Assembly (NCBI GenBank): GCA_012516295.1
Contig: JAAYWU010000208.1
Span: 1 to 5,360 of the forward strand
DNA from: Clostridiales bacterium
GTDB lineage: Bacteria; Bacillota; Clostridia; Oscillospirales; Acutalibacteraceae
Direction of reading: 5' to 3'
DNA: 5,360 bases
Below the pieces are notes generated by a model. That model ran no database searches and was not told the origin of the DNA. It was given only the letters and a program-made list of their open reading frames with translations. Shown piece after piece: positions 1 to 5,360 of this stretch. Each line of letters opens with the position of its first letter. Within the stretch, counting starts at the first letter, position 1. The translations under genes were made by a program, and so were the position numbers.

Positions 1-38
1 AATTCCGTAAGATCTGTGTTATTCTTTCCTTGAGTCAT
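1..38 (-). CDS. Possible 5' end of an unidentified gene (partial)
   Basis: An ATG at 38-36 opens a minus-strand frame of 12 codons, reading MTQGKNNTDLTE, that leaves the window at base 1. The main support is an AAAGGAG ribosome binding site at 54-48, nine bases upstream of the ATG. The peptide is polar and too short to assign to a family. The start lies inside the inverted repeat at 36-95, so both the ribosome binding site and the ATG would be paired in any RNA that includes the whole repeat. A terminator at 144-182 separates it from guaA, so it would need its own promoter. That arrangement resembles the beginning of a transposase gene at an insertion-sequence end, but this is a guess from layout and not from protein similarity. 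It could also be a chance ATG. Confidence 0.35.
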   Translation of the reverse strand, partial: MTQGKNNTDLTE

Positions 39-95
39 TGGGACCAACTCCTTTTTGAATGTCTTGACACCATTCATTTTAAAGGAGTCCCAATG
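36..95. repeat. 60-bp imperfect inverted repeat with start signals in both arms
   Basis: The outer arms 36-43 and 88-95 pair over 8 bp (CATTGGGA with TCCCAATG). The next segments, 48-54 and 81-87, pair over 7 bp (CTCCTTT with AAAGGAG), after a 4-base bulge at 44-47. The inner segments 57-61 and 71-75 pair over 5 bp (GAATG with CATTC) around a 9-base loop. That gives 20 pairs in all. Each arm carries an AAAGGAG followed by an ATG on one strand: minus at 54-48 and 38-36, plus at 81-87 and 93-95. It has no long T run, so it is a poor terminator. It may be an insertion-sequence end or a translation-blocking leader hairpin. Confidence 0.7.
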
Positions 96-143
96 GCTTT
101 TCTATACCTTCTCGAAATTGCGAACTTTATTGTACTCTATCGT

Positions 144-182
144 AAAAGAGCTAACTGACTTCAAAAATCAGTTAGCTCTTTT
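144..182. terminator. Bidirectional rho-independent terminator downstream of guaA
   Basis: A perfect 15-bp stem pairs 144-158 with 168-182 around a 9-base loop, with AAAAGAGC at the outer base so that each direction ends in a T run. Read leftward it would end the guaA transcript 77 bases past the stop codon, with four Us followed by ACG. Read rightward the tract is better, five Ts then GTTATT, so it may serve mainly a plus-strand transcript from the left or act in both directions. No other strong terminator lies between purB and this point, which fits read-through from purA to guaA. Confidence 0.88.
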
Positions 183-259
183 TGTTATTCGATAAGTTAT
201 TCTCGGATGCCGCAAAACACCATTTAATCTCTTTATTCTCAAGGCTTACCCGGTAGGAA

Positions 260-1798
260 TTATTCCCACTCGATCGTGGCCGGGGGCTTACTCGTAATAT
301 CATAAACGACGCGGTTTACCTGTTTTACTTCGTTAATGATACGGCTGGAAACCTTCTCCAGTAAATCGTAAGGAATCCGCGCCCAATCCGCCGTCATAAA
401 ATCAGAGGTTGTTACACCGCGCAAAGCAATGGTGTTGCTGTAGGTTCTTCCATCCCCCATCACGCCCACGCTCTTTATGCCGGTCAGAACCGCAAAGTAC
501 TGGTTGATTTTCTTGTCCAATCCCGCCAGAGCGATTTCTTCGCGGAAAATCGCGTCGGCATCCTGCAGGATAGCAAGCTTTTCAGCGGTAATTTCGCCCA
601 TGATGCGAATACCAAGCCCCGGACCCGGGAAAGGCTGGCGCCAGACAAGATGTTCCGGAATACCCAACTCCAAACCAACCCTGCGCACTTCATCCTTGAA
701 TAAGCTCCGCAGCGGCTCCACCAGCCCGGTAAAACCGACGTCATCCGGCAGTCCGCCGACATTGTGGTGGCTTTTAATCACCGCGGCGTCGCCGGTTCCG
801 CTCTCGACTACATCCGGGTAAATGGTTCCCTGGCAAAGGTAATCGACATGGCCGATCTTCTTTGCCTCCTCTTCAAACACACGGATGAACTCCTCGCCGA
901 TAATCTTGCGTTTTTGCTCCGGTTCGGTAACGCCTTTCAGTTTGGCTAAAAAGCGCTCCTGCGCATTTACACGAATCAGATTCATGTCAAACTGCTTGCG
1001 GAATACAGTCTCAACGTCGTCGCCCTCATTTTTGCGGAGCATGCCATGGTCCACAAAAATGCAGGTTAGGTTTTTGCCGATGGCCTTATGAACCAAAAGG
1101 GCCGCCACCGAAGAATCCACCCCGCCGGAAAGCGCGCAAAGCACCTTTTTGTCGCCAACGGTTTCCTTAATGTGCTGTATGGTCTCGGCGGCAAAAGACG
1201 CCATTTGCCAATCGCCCTTGCACCCGCAGATATTGTATAAAAAGTTCTTTAACATATCATTTCCGCGGCCGGTGTGCTCCACCTCCGGATGGAACTGCAA
1301 AGCATATAATTTCCTTGCGCCGTTCTCCATCGCAGCTACCGGGCACGCATCGCTCACCGCGGTAATCTGAAAGCCTTCGGGTGCTGCGGAAATATAGTCT
1401 GTATGGCTCATCCAGCAGACCGAATCCTTTTCAACATTCTGAAACAACGCGCCGTTTTCCAGGAAATTCACCGGAGTCTTTCCGTATTCGCGAACCTTGC
1501 TGCTGCTTACCTTGCCGCCAAGCAAATAAGACATTAACTGCGCGCCGTAACAGATACCTAAAACAGGAATACCCAGTTCAAAGACCTTTTTGTCACAAAC
1601 GGGAGCATTTTCTGTATAAACGCTGTTCGGTCCGCCGGAAAAGATAATTCCTTTATACCCGGCTGAACGAATCTGTTCTGCATTCGTTTTATAGGATTTT
1701 ATTTCACAATATACATTTAAGTCACGAACCCGGCGCGCAATCAGCTGGCTGTATTGCCCTCCAAAATCGATAATTAATATTGCTTCATTTTTCATCAT
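260..1798 (-). CDS. guaA: GMP synthase (glutamine-hydrolysing)
   Basis: This cytoplasmic enzyme makes GMP from XMP, ATP and glutamine, the last step of the guanine nucleotide branch. The 512-residue length is normal for the single-chain bacterial form. Residues 1-190 are a class I glutamine amidotransferase, with the nucleophile C83 in GICYGAQ and H170 and E172 in QFHPEV completing the triad. The ATP pyrophosphatase domain follows, with the P-loop SGGVDSS at 224-230 and further conserved motifs around [12 protein letters not shown] (323-334). The C-terminal dimerisation domain includes [10 protein letters not shown] (387-396) and ends in the typical KPPATIEWE. Two adjacent ATGs lie at 1798 and 1795. 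The first is chosen because GGAAG lies nine bases upstream of it; the second is not excluded. The gene follows glmS by 40 bp in the same direction, with no promoter, purine riboswitch or terminator visible between them, so co-transcription is likely. All catalytic motifs are present. Confidence 0.98.
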   Translation of the reverse strand: MMKNEAILIIDFGGQYSQLIARRVRDLNVYCEIKSYKTNAEQIRSAGYKGIIFSGGPNSVYTENAPVCDKKVFELGIPVLGICYGAQLMSYLLGGKVSSSKVREYGKTPVNFLENGALFQNVEKDSVCWMSHTDYISAAPEGFQITAVSDACPVAAMENGARKLYALQFHPEVEHTGRGNDMLKNFLYNICGCKGDWQMASFAAETIQHIKETVGDKKVLCALSGGVDSSVAALLVHKAIGKNLTCIFVDHGMLRKNEGDDVETVFRKQFDMNLIRVNAQERFLAKLKGVTEPEQKRKIIGEEFIRVFEEEAKKIGHVDYLCQGTIYPDVVESGTGDAAVIKSHHNVGGLPDDVGFTGLVEPLRSLFKDEVRRVGLELGIPEHLVWRQPFPGPGLGIRIMGEITAEKLAILQDADAIFREEIALAGLDKKINQYFAVLTGIKSVGVMGDGRTYSNTIALRGVTTSDFMTADWARIPYDLLEKVSSRIINEVKQVNRVVYDITSKPPATIEWE

Positions 1799-1838
1799 AT
1801 CGCTGCACTTCCATTCTTTGAACTGTTTTCCGTTCTCT

Positions 1839-3665
1839 TTATTCCACGGTCACCGATTTTGCCAGATTGCGCGGTTTATCAATGTCGCAGCCCTTCATGG
1901 ACGCCCCATAATAGGCAAAAAGCTGTAATGGGACGTCCGCCAGTGAAGGCAGCATCATTTCGCATATTTCGGGGACATAAAGAGCATAATCGGCCACCTG
2001 TTCGATCTTTTTATTCTGTTCGGTTGTAAGGCCGAGCACAACCGCTCCGCGTGCCTTCACTTCCTTCATATTGCTGATCATCTTGTCAAAAAGCGCATCC
2101 TGTGTCGCTAAAGCTATCACGAGCGTGCCGTCTTCGACAAGCGATATGGTACCGTGCTTCAATTCCCCCGCCGCATAAGCCTCGGAATGAACATAGGAAA
2201 TTTCCTTAAGCTTTAAAGAACCTTCCAAAGACATTGCATAATCCAGATTTCTGCCGATGAAGAACACATCTTTTGCATTAAAGAACTGGGATGCAAGGTA
2301 CTGAATCTGTTCCTTATTCGCCAATATCTCTGAAATTTTATCCGGCAGGGATTGCATCTGCAAAACATAGGAGGAATATTCCTCTGCTGAAATGATGCCA
2401 AGTTTGTCCGCAAAATAAATGGCAAGCAGGTAAACGACCGCCAACTGTGTGCTGTAAGCCTTCGTCGTCGCGACCGCAATTTCGGGTCCGGCCCATGTGT
2501 AGATAACATCGTCCGATTCGTTCGCAATCGAACTTCCCACAACATTGACAATGGAAAGCGTTCTTGCGCCAAGATTTTTCGCCTCCCGAAGCGCCGCCAA
2601 CGTGTCGGCGGTCTCGCCGGACTGGCTGATTACAAGCACCAGAACCTTATCATCCAGAATCGGCTGACGGTACCGGAACTCAGAGGCGACATCGACCTCC
2701 ACCGGAATCCTTGCGAATTTCTCAAAAACATACTTGGCGATCATGCCTACATGGTACGCAGAACCGCACGCAACAATATAAATCTTTTTAAAGCTCTTGA
2801 TCTGCTCCGCCGTTAAGTTGATATTGTCCAAGACGATTTTTCCGTCCTGGATTCTGGGGGAAATCGTGTCCCGTACAGCCTTTGGCTGCTCCATGATCTC
2901 CTTGGCCATAAAATGCTGATAACCGCCCTTTTCGGCAGCTGATACATCCCATTCAATATGGACAGGTTCTTTCGCAACAATTTCCTTATCTGTGTTATAA
3001 ACCAGAACGGAATCGCGTTTCAGCACCGCAATTTCATTGTCGTTCAGACGGTAAATATCCCTGGTTTTATTCAGAATCGCAGGAATATCCGAAGCGATAA
3101 AGTTTTCGCCCTTTCCTAAGCCGACAATCAGCGGGCTGTCTTTCCGTACCGCGATAACCTGGTCCGGATCATCCGCGCAGATGATGCCAAGGGCATAGGA
3201 GCCTTCCACTTTGTGAATGACTTTGATGACAGCCTCAAGAATATCCCCTTTATAATAATATTCCAAAAGCTGTGCCACTACTTCCGTATCGGTTTCCGAT
3301 ACAAACACCTTACCTTTTTTCATCAGCAAGTCTTTTAAGGCAAGATAATTTTCAATAATTCCGTTATGAACGACAGCAAATTTTCCCGAGTCGCTCACCT
3401 GCGGATGGGAGTTTATGTCCGACGGTTTTCCGTGAGTAGCCCATCTGGTGTGGCCAATTCCCACGGTACCGGGAACATCCTTCCCCCCGTTAATCATCTC
3501 GCTTAAAACCTTGAGCCTGCCCTTTGCTTTAGCAACCTGAAGGGAGGTGCCATTATAAACAGCGACTCCGGCCGAATCATAGCCCCGGTATTCCAGCTTT
3601 TCCAAGCCGTTCAGCAAAAAGGGAGCAGCCTGATCTTCTCCGATGTATCCAACAATTCCGCACAT
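1839..3665 (-). CDS. glmS: Glutamine-fructose-6-phosphate aminotransferase (isomerising)
   Basis: GlmS converts fructose 6-phosphate and glutamine to glucosamine 6-phosphate and glutamate, the committed step to UDP-GlcNAc for peptidoglycan and other cell-wall polymers. The start is fixed by MCGIVGYIG, because C2 becomes the N-terminal nucleophile once Met is removed. The amidotransferase domain spans about 2-220, with R74 in [10 protein letters not shown]101-G102 and D126. Two SIS sugar-isomerase domains follow. The first has CGSAYH (300-305) and the phosphate-binding SQSGET (347-352). The second has [22 protein letters not shown], containing K485, E488 and H504. The C-terminal tail [13 protein letters not shown] carries K603, which forms the Schiff base with fructose 6-phosphate. 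The 608-residue length is typical and nothing is missing. The ribosome binding site AAGGTG is at 3678-3673, seven bases before the ATG. The upstream gap to purA is only 71 bp and contains hairpins rather than a glmS ribozyme. Confidence 0.98.
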   Translation of the reverse strand: MCGIVGYIGEDQAAPFLLNGLEKLEYRGYDSAGVAVYNGTSLQVAKAKGRLKVLSEMINGGKDVPGTVGIGHTRWATHGKPSDINSHPQVSDSGKFAVVHNGIIENYLALKDLLMKKGKVFVSETDTEVVAQLLEYYYKGDILEAVIKVIHKVEGSYALGIICADDPDQVIAVRKDSPLIVGLGKGENFIASDIPAILNKTRDIYRLNDNEIAVLKRDSVLVYNTDKEIVAKEPVHIEWDVSAAEKGGYQHFMAKEIMEQPKAVRDTISPRIQDGKIVLDNINLTAEQIKSFKKIYIVACGSAYHVGMIAKYVFEKFARIPVEVDVASEFRYRQPILDDKVLVLVISQSGETADTLAALREAKNLGARTLSIVNVVGSSIANESDDVIYTWAGPEIAVATTKAYSTQLAVVYLLAIYFADKLGIISAEEYSSYVLQMQSLPDKISEILANKEQIQYLASQFFNAKDVFFIGRNLDYAMSLEGSLKLKEISYVHSEAYAAGELKHGTISLVEDGTLVIALATQDALFDKMISNMKEVKARGAVVLGLTTEQNKKIEQVADYALYVPEICEMMLPSLADVPLQLFAYYGASMKGCDIDKPRNLAKSVTVE

Positions 3666-3679
3666 TATTATACACCTTC

Positions 3680-3723
3680 TTCGATAAGTTAATTAACGAA
3701 CGCCAGCAGAGAATGCTGGCGCT
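3680..3723 (-). promoter_or_regulatory. Tandem hairpins in the purA-glmS gap
   Basis: In the transcribed strand, 3723-3714 pairs with 3708-3699 to give a 10-bp stem (AGCGCCAGCA with TGCTGGCGTT, one G-U pair) and a 5-base TTCTC loop. Next to it, 3700-3693 and 3687-3680 form a weaker arm pair (TTCGTTAA with TTATCGAA, one mismatch) around a 5-base loop. The second repeat ends two bases before the glmS ribosome binding site at 3678-3673. The strong stem is followed by TTCGTTAATTAAC and not a T run, so efficient termination is unlikely. Possible roles are RNA processing, stabilisation of the glmS end or mild attenuation. The repeats are directly visible; the role is inferred. Confidence 0.6.
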
Positions 3724-3725
3724 CT

Positions 3726-3731
3726 ATTATA
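3726..3731 (-). promoter_or_regulatory. Isolated -10-like TATAAT ahead of glmS
   Basis: A perfect TATAAT lies on the minus strand 60 bases before the glmS ATG and three bases upstream of the strong hairpin. At 16-18 bases upstream I find no reasonable -35 (AATATT or similar), and there is no TG extension. The TTTACA nearby is only 10 bases away, which is too close. It may be a weak internal promoter or chance AT-rich sequence. Confidence 0.25.
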
Positions 3732-3736
3732 TGGAG

Positions 3737-5014
3737 TTATCTGTAAATAATATTCTCGCGCGATGGACCGTTGGAGACGATCTTGATCGGGACTCCAATT
3801 GCTTTCTCCGCAAATTCAATGTATCTGCGTGTATTTTCCGGCAAATCTGCGTAATTCTTGATTCCGCGGATATCGCACTTCCAGCCGGGCAGCTTTTCGA
3901 TAATCGGTTTGCAATGCTTTAACTGATTGGTGGGCGGGAAAGAATCAATCCGCTTGCCATTGAGCTCATAAGCGACGCAGACCGGAATTTCGTCCAAATA
4001 GCCAAGCACATCCAATACCGTAAAGGCAACGCAAGTTGCGCCCTGCGCCTGGCATCCGTAGCGGGAAGCAACCAGATCCAGCCATCCCATTCTGCGCGGA
4101 CGGCCGGTTGTGGCTCCGAATTCACCGCCGTCGCCGCCCCTGCGGCGCAGTTCGTCGGCTTCCTCGCCGAATATTTCGCTGACGAATTCGCCCGCGCCGA
4201 CCGCGCTGGAATACGCCTTCACGACGGCTATGATTTCCTTAATCTCATAAGGCGGCAGCCCCGCGCCGACCGCGCCGTAACCGGCCAGCGTGGAAGACGA
4301 GGTTACCATCGGATAAATACCGAAATCGGGGTCCTTTAACGCACCGAGCTGGCCTTCCAGAAGGATGTTCTTCCCTTCCTTCACCGCATTGTGAAGCAGC
4401 GTAAAAGTATCCGCCACATACGGTTCCAGCAATTTCTTGTATTCCATCAACTTATTGTAGACTTCGTCTACTGTGAGCTTCGGCTGATGGTATAAATGTT
4501 CATATAAGACATTTTTCAATGTAATGACCTGGTCGATTTTCTCTTTCAGCGCTTCCTCGTCATCATACAGTTCGCTGACCTGAAAACCAATCTTGGCAAA
4601 CTTATCCGAATAAAAAGGAGCGATACCGGACTTTGTGGAACCAAAGGAACGGGAAGAAAGCCGCGCTTCTTCAAACGTATCCAACTGGATATGGTAAGGC
4701 ATGACAAGCTGCACGCGATCCGAAATTACAACATTCGGTTTCGGTACCCCGCGTTCCTCAAGCGATTTCATCTCTTTGATAAAATTCTCCACGCTTAGTG
4801 CTACGCCGTTGCCGATAATATTGGTTATGTGGCTGTAAAAAACGCCTGACGGCAATTGATGCAGCGCAAATTTCCCATAATTGTTGATAATAGTGTGACC
4901 GGCATTGCTGCCTCCCTGAAACCGGACGACAATATCGGACTGGGCAGCTTCCACATCGGTGATTTTGCCCTTGCCTTCGTCGCCCCAGTTCGCACCAACA
5001 ATTGCTTTAATCAT
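3737..5014 (-). CDS. purA: Adenylosuccinate synthetase, divergent clostridial type
   Basis: PurA joins IMP and aspartate using GTP to form adenylosuccinate, the first step from IMP to AMP in the cytoplasm. The 425-residue length fits the family. GANWGDEGKGK (7-17) is the N-terminal phosphate loop, with the catalytic base D12, and NAGH gives H40. GSTKSGIAPFYSDK (125-138) replaces the usual GTTGRGIGPxYxDK. GEFGATTGRPRRMGW (297-311) keeps the IMP/aspartate-binding arginines R305 and R307, and T238 in VTSS is kept. The guanine-binding TKLD reads TVLD (332-335), and the EGAQG motif reads EGQLG (220-224). I recall the same variants in other clostridial PurA proteins, so this is probably a working subfamily. 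GGAG lies ten bases and GAAGG four bases before the ATG, which agrees with this start. purB, the next enzyme in the pathway, lies directly upstream in the same direction. Confidence 0.96.
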   Translation of the reverse strand: MIKAIVGANWGDEGKGKITDVEAAQSDIVVRFQGGSNAGHTIINNYGKFALHQLPSGVFYSHITNIIGNGVALSVENFIKEMKSLEERGVPKPNVVISDRVQLVMPYHIQLDTFEEARLSSRSFGSTKSGIAPFYSDKFAKIGFQVSELYDDEEALKEKIDQVITLKNVLYEHLYHQPKLTVDEVYNKLMEYKKLLEPYVADTFTLLHNAVKEGKNILLEGQLGALKDPDFGIYPMVTSSSTLAGYGAVGAGLPPYEIKEIIAVVKAYSSAVGAGEFVSEIFGEEADELRRRGGDGGEFGATTGRPRRMGWLDLVASRYGCQAQGATCVAFTVLDVLGYLDEIPVCVAYELNGKRIDSFPPTNQLKHCKPIIEKLPGWKCDIRGIKNYADLPENTRRYIEFAEKAIGVPIKIVSNGPSRENIIYR

Positions 5015-5056
5015 AAAACCTTCACTCCGCCGTGCCGCAACGGATTTTGCAAAATA

Positions 5057-5083
5057 ACTGCCCTGCGGCCATATTTAGGCAGT
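5057..5083 (-). other. Small stem-loop in the purA leader
   Basis: ACTGCC at 5083-5078 and GGCAGT at 5062-5057 (minus-strand reading) form a 6-bp stem around a 15-base loop, about 43 bases before the purA ATG. It has no adjacent long T tract and matches no riboswitch I know. It may be only a chance inverted repeat. Confidence 0.3.
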
Positions 5084-5104
5084 AATGTTAAAAACAACTT
5101 AATA

Positions 5105-5132
5105 ATAATAACACAATTGCCAATAAAAGCAA
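5105..5132 (-). promoter_or_regulatory. Candidate promoter for purA
   Basis: Reading the minus strand, TTGCTT (5132-5127) is followed after 16 bases by TATTAT (5110-5105), preceded by TGT (5113-5111). That makes an extended -10, TGnTATTAT, with five of six -10 positions matching consensus and a weak -35. Transcription would start near 5098, giving a leader of about 83 bases. No PurR-type box containing CGAAC is visible nearby, and no terminator follows purB, so read-through from purB is also possible. Confidence 0.42.
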
Positions 5133-5174
5133 AGCGGAATTAAAATAAAAATTCTTTCCTAATTCATTTGCCTT

Positions 5175-5360
5175 TTATAAATTTATTTCCGGCTTCTCCT
5201 CGGAAACGAAATCATACTTTTGCATAAGCGGGTTGACAACCTCGGCAATGAATTCCTCCGTTTGCTGCGGCGCCCTGCCTACATACTTTTCCGGACTTAC
5301 AATTTTCTGAAGTTCCTCAAAGGTAACGCCAAACTCCGGGTCGGCTGCAATGCGGCTGAG
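5175..5360 (-). CDS. purB: Adenylosuccinate lyase, C-terminal end (partial)
   Basis: The frame enters at the right edge and ends with TAA at 5177-5175, giving the last 61 residues. PurB, a fumarase/aspartase-superfamily enzyme, splits adenylosuccinate to AMP plus fumarate and also acts on SAICAR in the IMP pathway. The fragment reads LSRIAADPEFGVT, then FEELQKIVSPEKYVGRAP, then QQTEEFI. This matches the C-terminal helical domain of PurB, where a GRAPxQxxEFI-like segment close to the end is typical. The catalytic residues lie further upstream, outside the window, so the assignment rests on this tail and on the neighbouring purA. The tail extends about 25 residues past that motif and ends in charged residues. 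The 160-bp gap to purA contains a candidate promoter. Confidence 0.85.
   Translation of the reverse strand, partial: LSRIAADPEFGVTFEELQKIVSPEKYVGRAPQQTEEFIAEVVNPLMQKYDFVSEEKPEINL

Noticed and set aside
64..92. TTGACA at 64-69 as a plus-strand promoter for the micro-ORF
   Set aside because: No -10-like hexamer lies 16-18 bases downstream; the sequence there is GC-containing ribosome-binding-site sequence.
477..1647. Several plus-strand open frames of 61-114 codons across guaA
   Set aside because: They lie opposite strongly conserved guaA codons, their proteins look like antisense translation (rich in R, S, P), and I see no start signals worth keeping.
1799..1838. A guanine riboswitch or separate promoter for guaA
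   Set aside because: The gap is 40 bp, smaller than a purine aptamer, and contains only the ribosome binding site region.
2213..2572. 119-codon minus-strand frame inside glmS
   Set aside because: It is an alternate frame of the SIS-domain coding region; the glmS frame there is intact and conserved.
3663..3736. A glmS ribozyme before glmS, suggested by A-GCGCCAG at the stem and a TTATCGA later
   Set aside because: The space is too short, and the later core segments (GACGAGG-like and GGCGG-like) with their pairing stems are missing. The matches are short and explained by the hairpin.
4856..5143. 95-codon plus-strand frame over the purA start and leader
   Set aside because: It is mostly antisense to the conserved purA N-terminus and then runs through the AT-rich leader. 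It has no family resemblance and no convincing ribosome binding site.
5137..5165. Possible terminator just after purB (GAATTA/TAATTC with a T-rich loop)
   Set aside because: Only six AT-rich pairs with a 17-base loop and no T run after the stem; the Ts are in the loop.
1..5360. tRNA, rRNA, CRISPR arrays, complete insertion sequence, frameshifted genes
   Set aside because: No tRNA-like cloverleaf, no spaced repeats and no paired element ends were seen, and purA, glmS and guaA are full length with intact motifs.

Overview
The window reads as a housekeeping block from a Gram-positive anaerobe of class Clostridia, probably from the Ruminococcaceae/Oscillospiraceae-Lachnospiraceae side. This rests on three things: strong purine-rich ribosome binding sites, moderate GC content, and a PurA of the divergent type that I recall from those clostridia. 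The assignment is an inference; no 16S or other marker is present.

All recognisable genes lie on the minus strand. In transcription order, right to left, they are: the 3' end of purB (adenylosuccinate lyase, 5175-5360, running off the window), purA (adenylosuccinate synthetase, 3737-5014), glmS (glucosamine-6-phosphate synthase, 1839-3665) and guaA (GMP synthase, 260-1798). The gaps are 160, 71 and 40 bp. PurA and PurB are the two consecutive enzymes from IMP to AMP. GuaA finishes the GMP branch from XMP. GlmS is a glutamine amidotransferase, like GuaA, and starts UDP-GlcNAc and cell-wall synthesis. The block therefore joins both ends of purine nucleotide synthesis to amino-sugar supply. No guaB is present.

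The purB-purA gap holds a plausible extended -10 promoter and a small leader hairpin. The purA-glmS gap is too short for the glmS ribozyme common in Firmicutes. It holds instead a strong 10-bp hairpin, a second weaker inverted repeat and an isolated TATAAT. The glmS-guaA gap has only a ribosome binding site.

The leftmost 259 bp hold no clear complete gene. A 15-bp, T-flanked stem-loop at 144-182 looks like a bidirectional terminator closing the guaA transcript. Beyond it, a 60-bp imperfect inverted repeat (36-95) contains a ribosome binding site plus ATG on each strand, pointing outwards. The minus-strand start would open a gene leaving the window at base 1. Its ribosome binding site and ATG would be buried in the hairpin of any read-through RNA, as in some insertion sequences. 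This is the least explained part of the window. I see no convincing undescribed system: the rest is core metabolism with a few unusual regulatory and active-site details.
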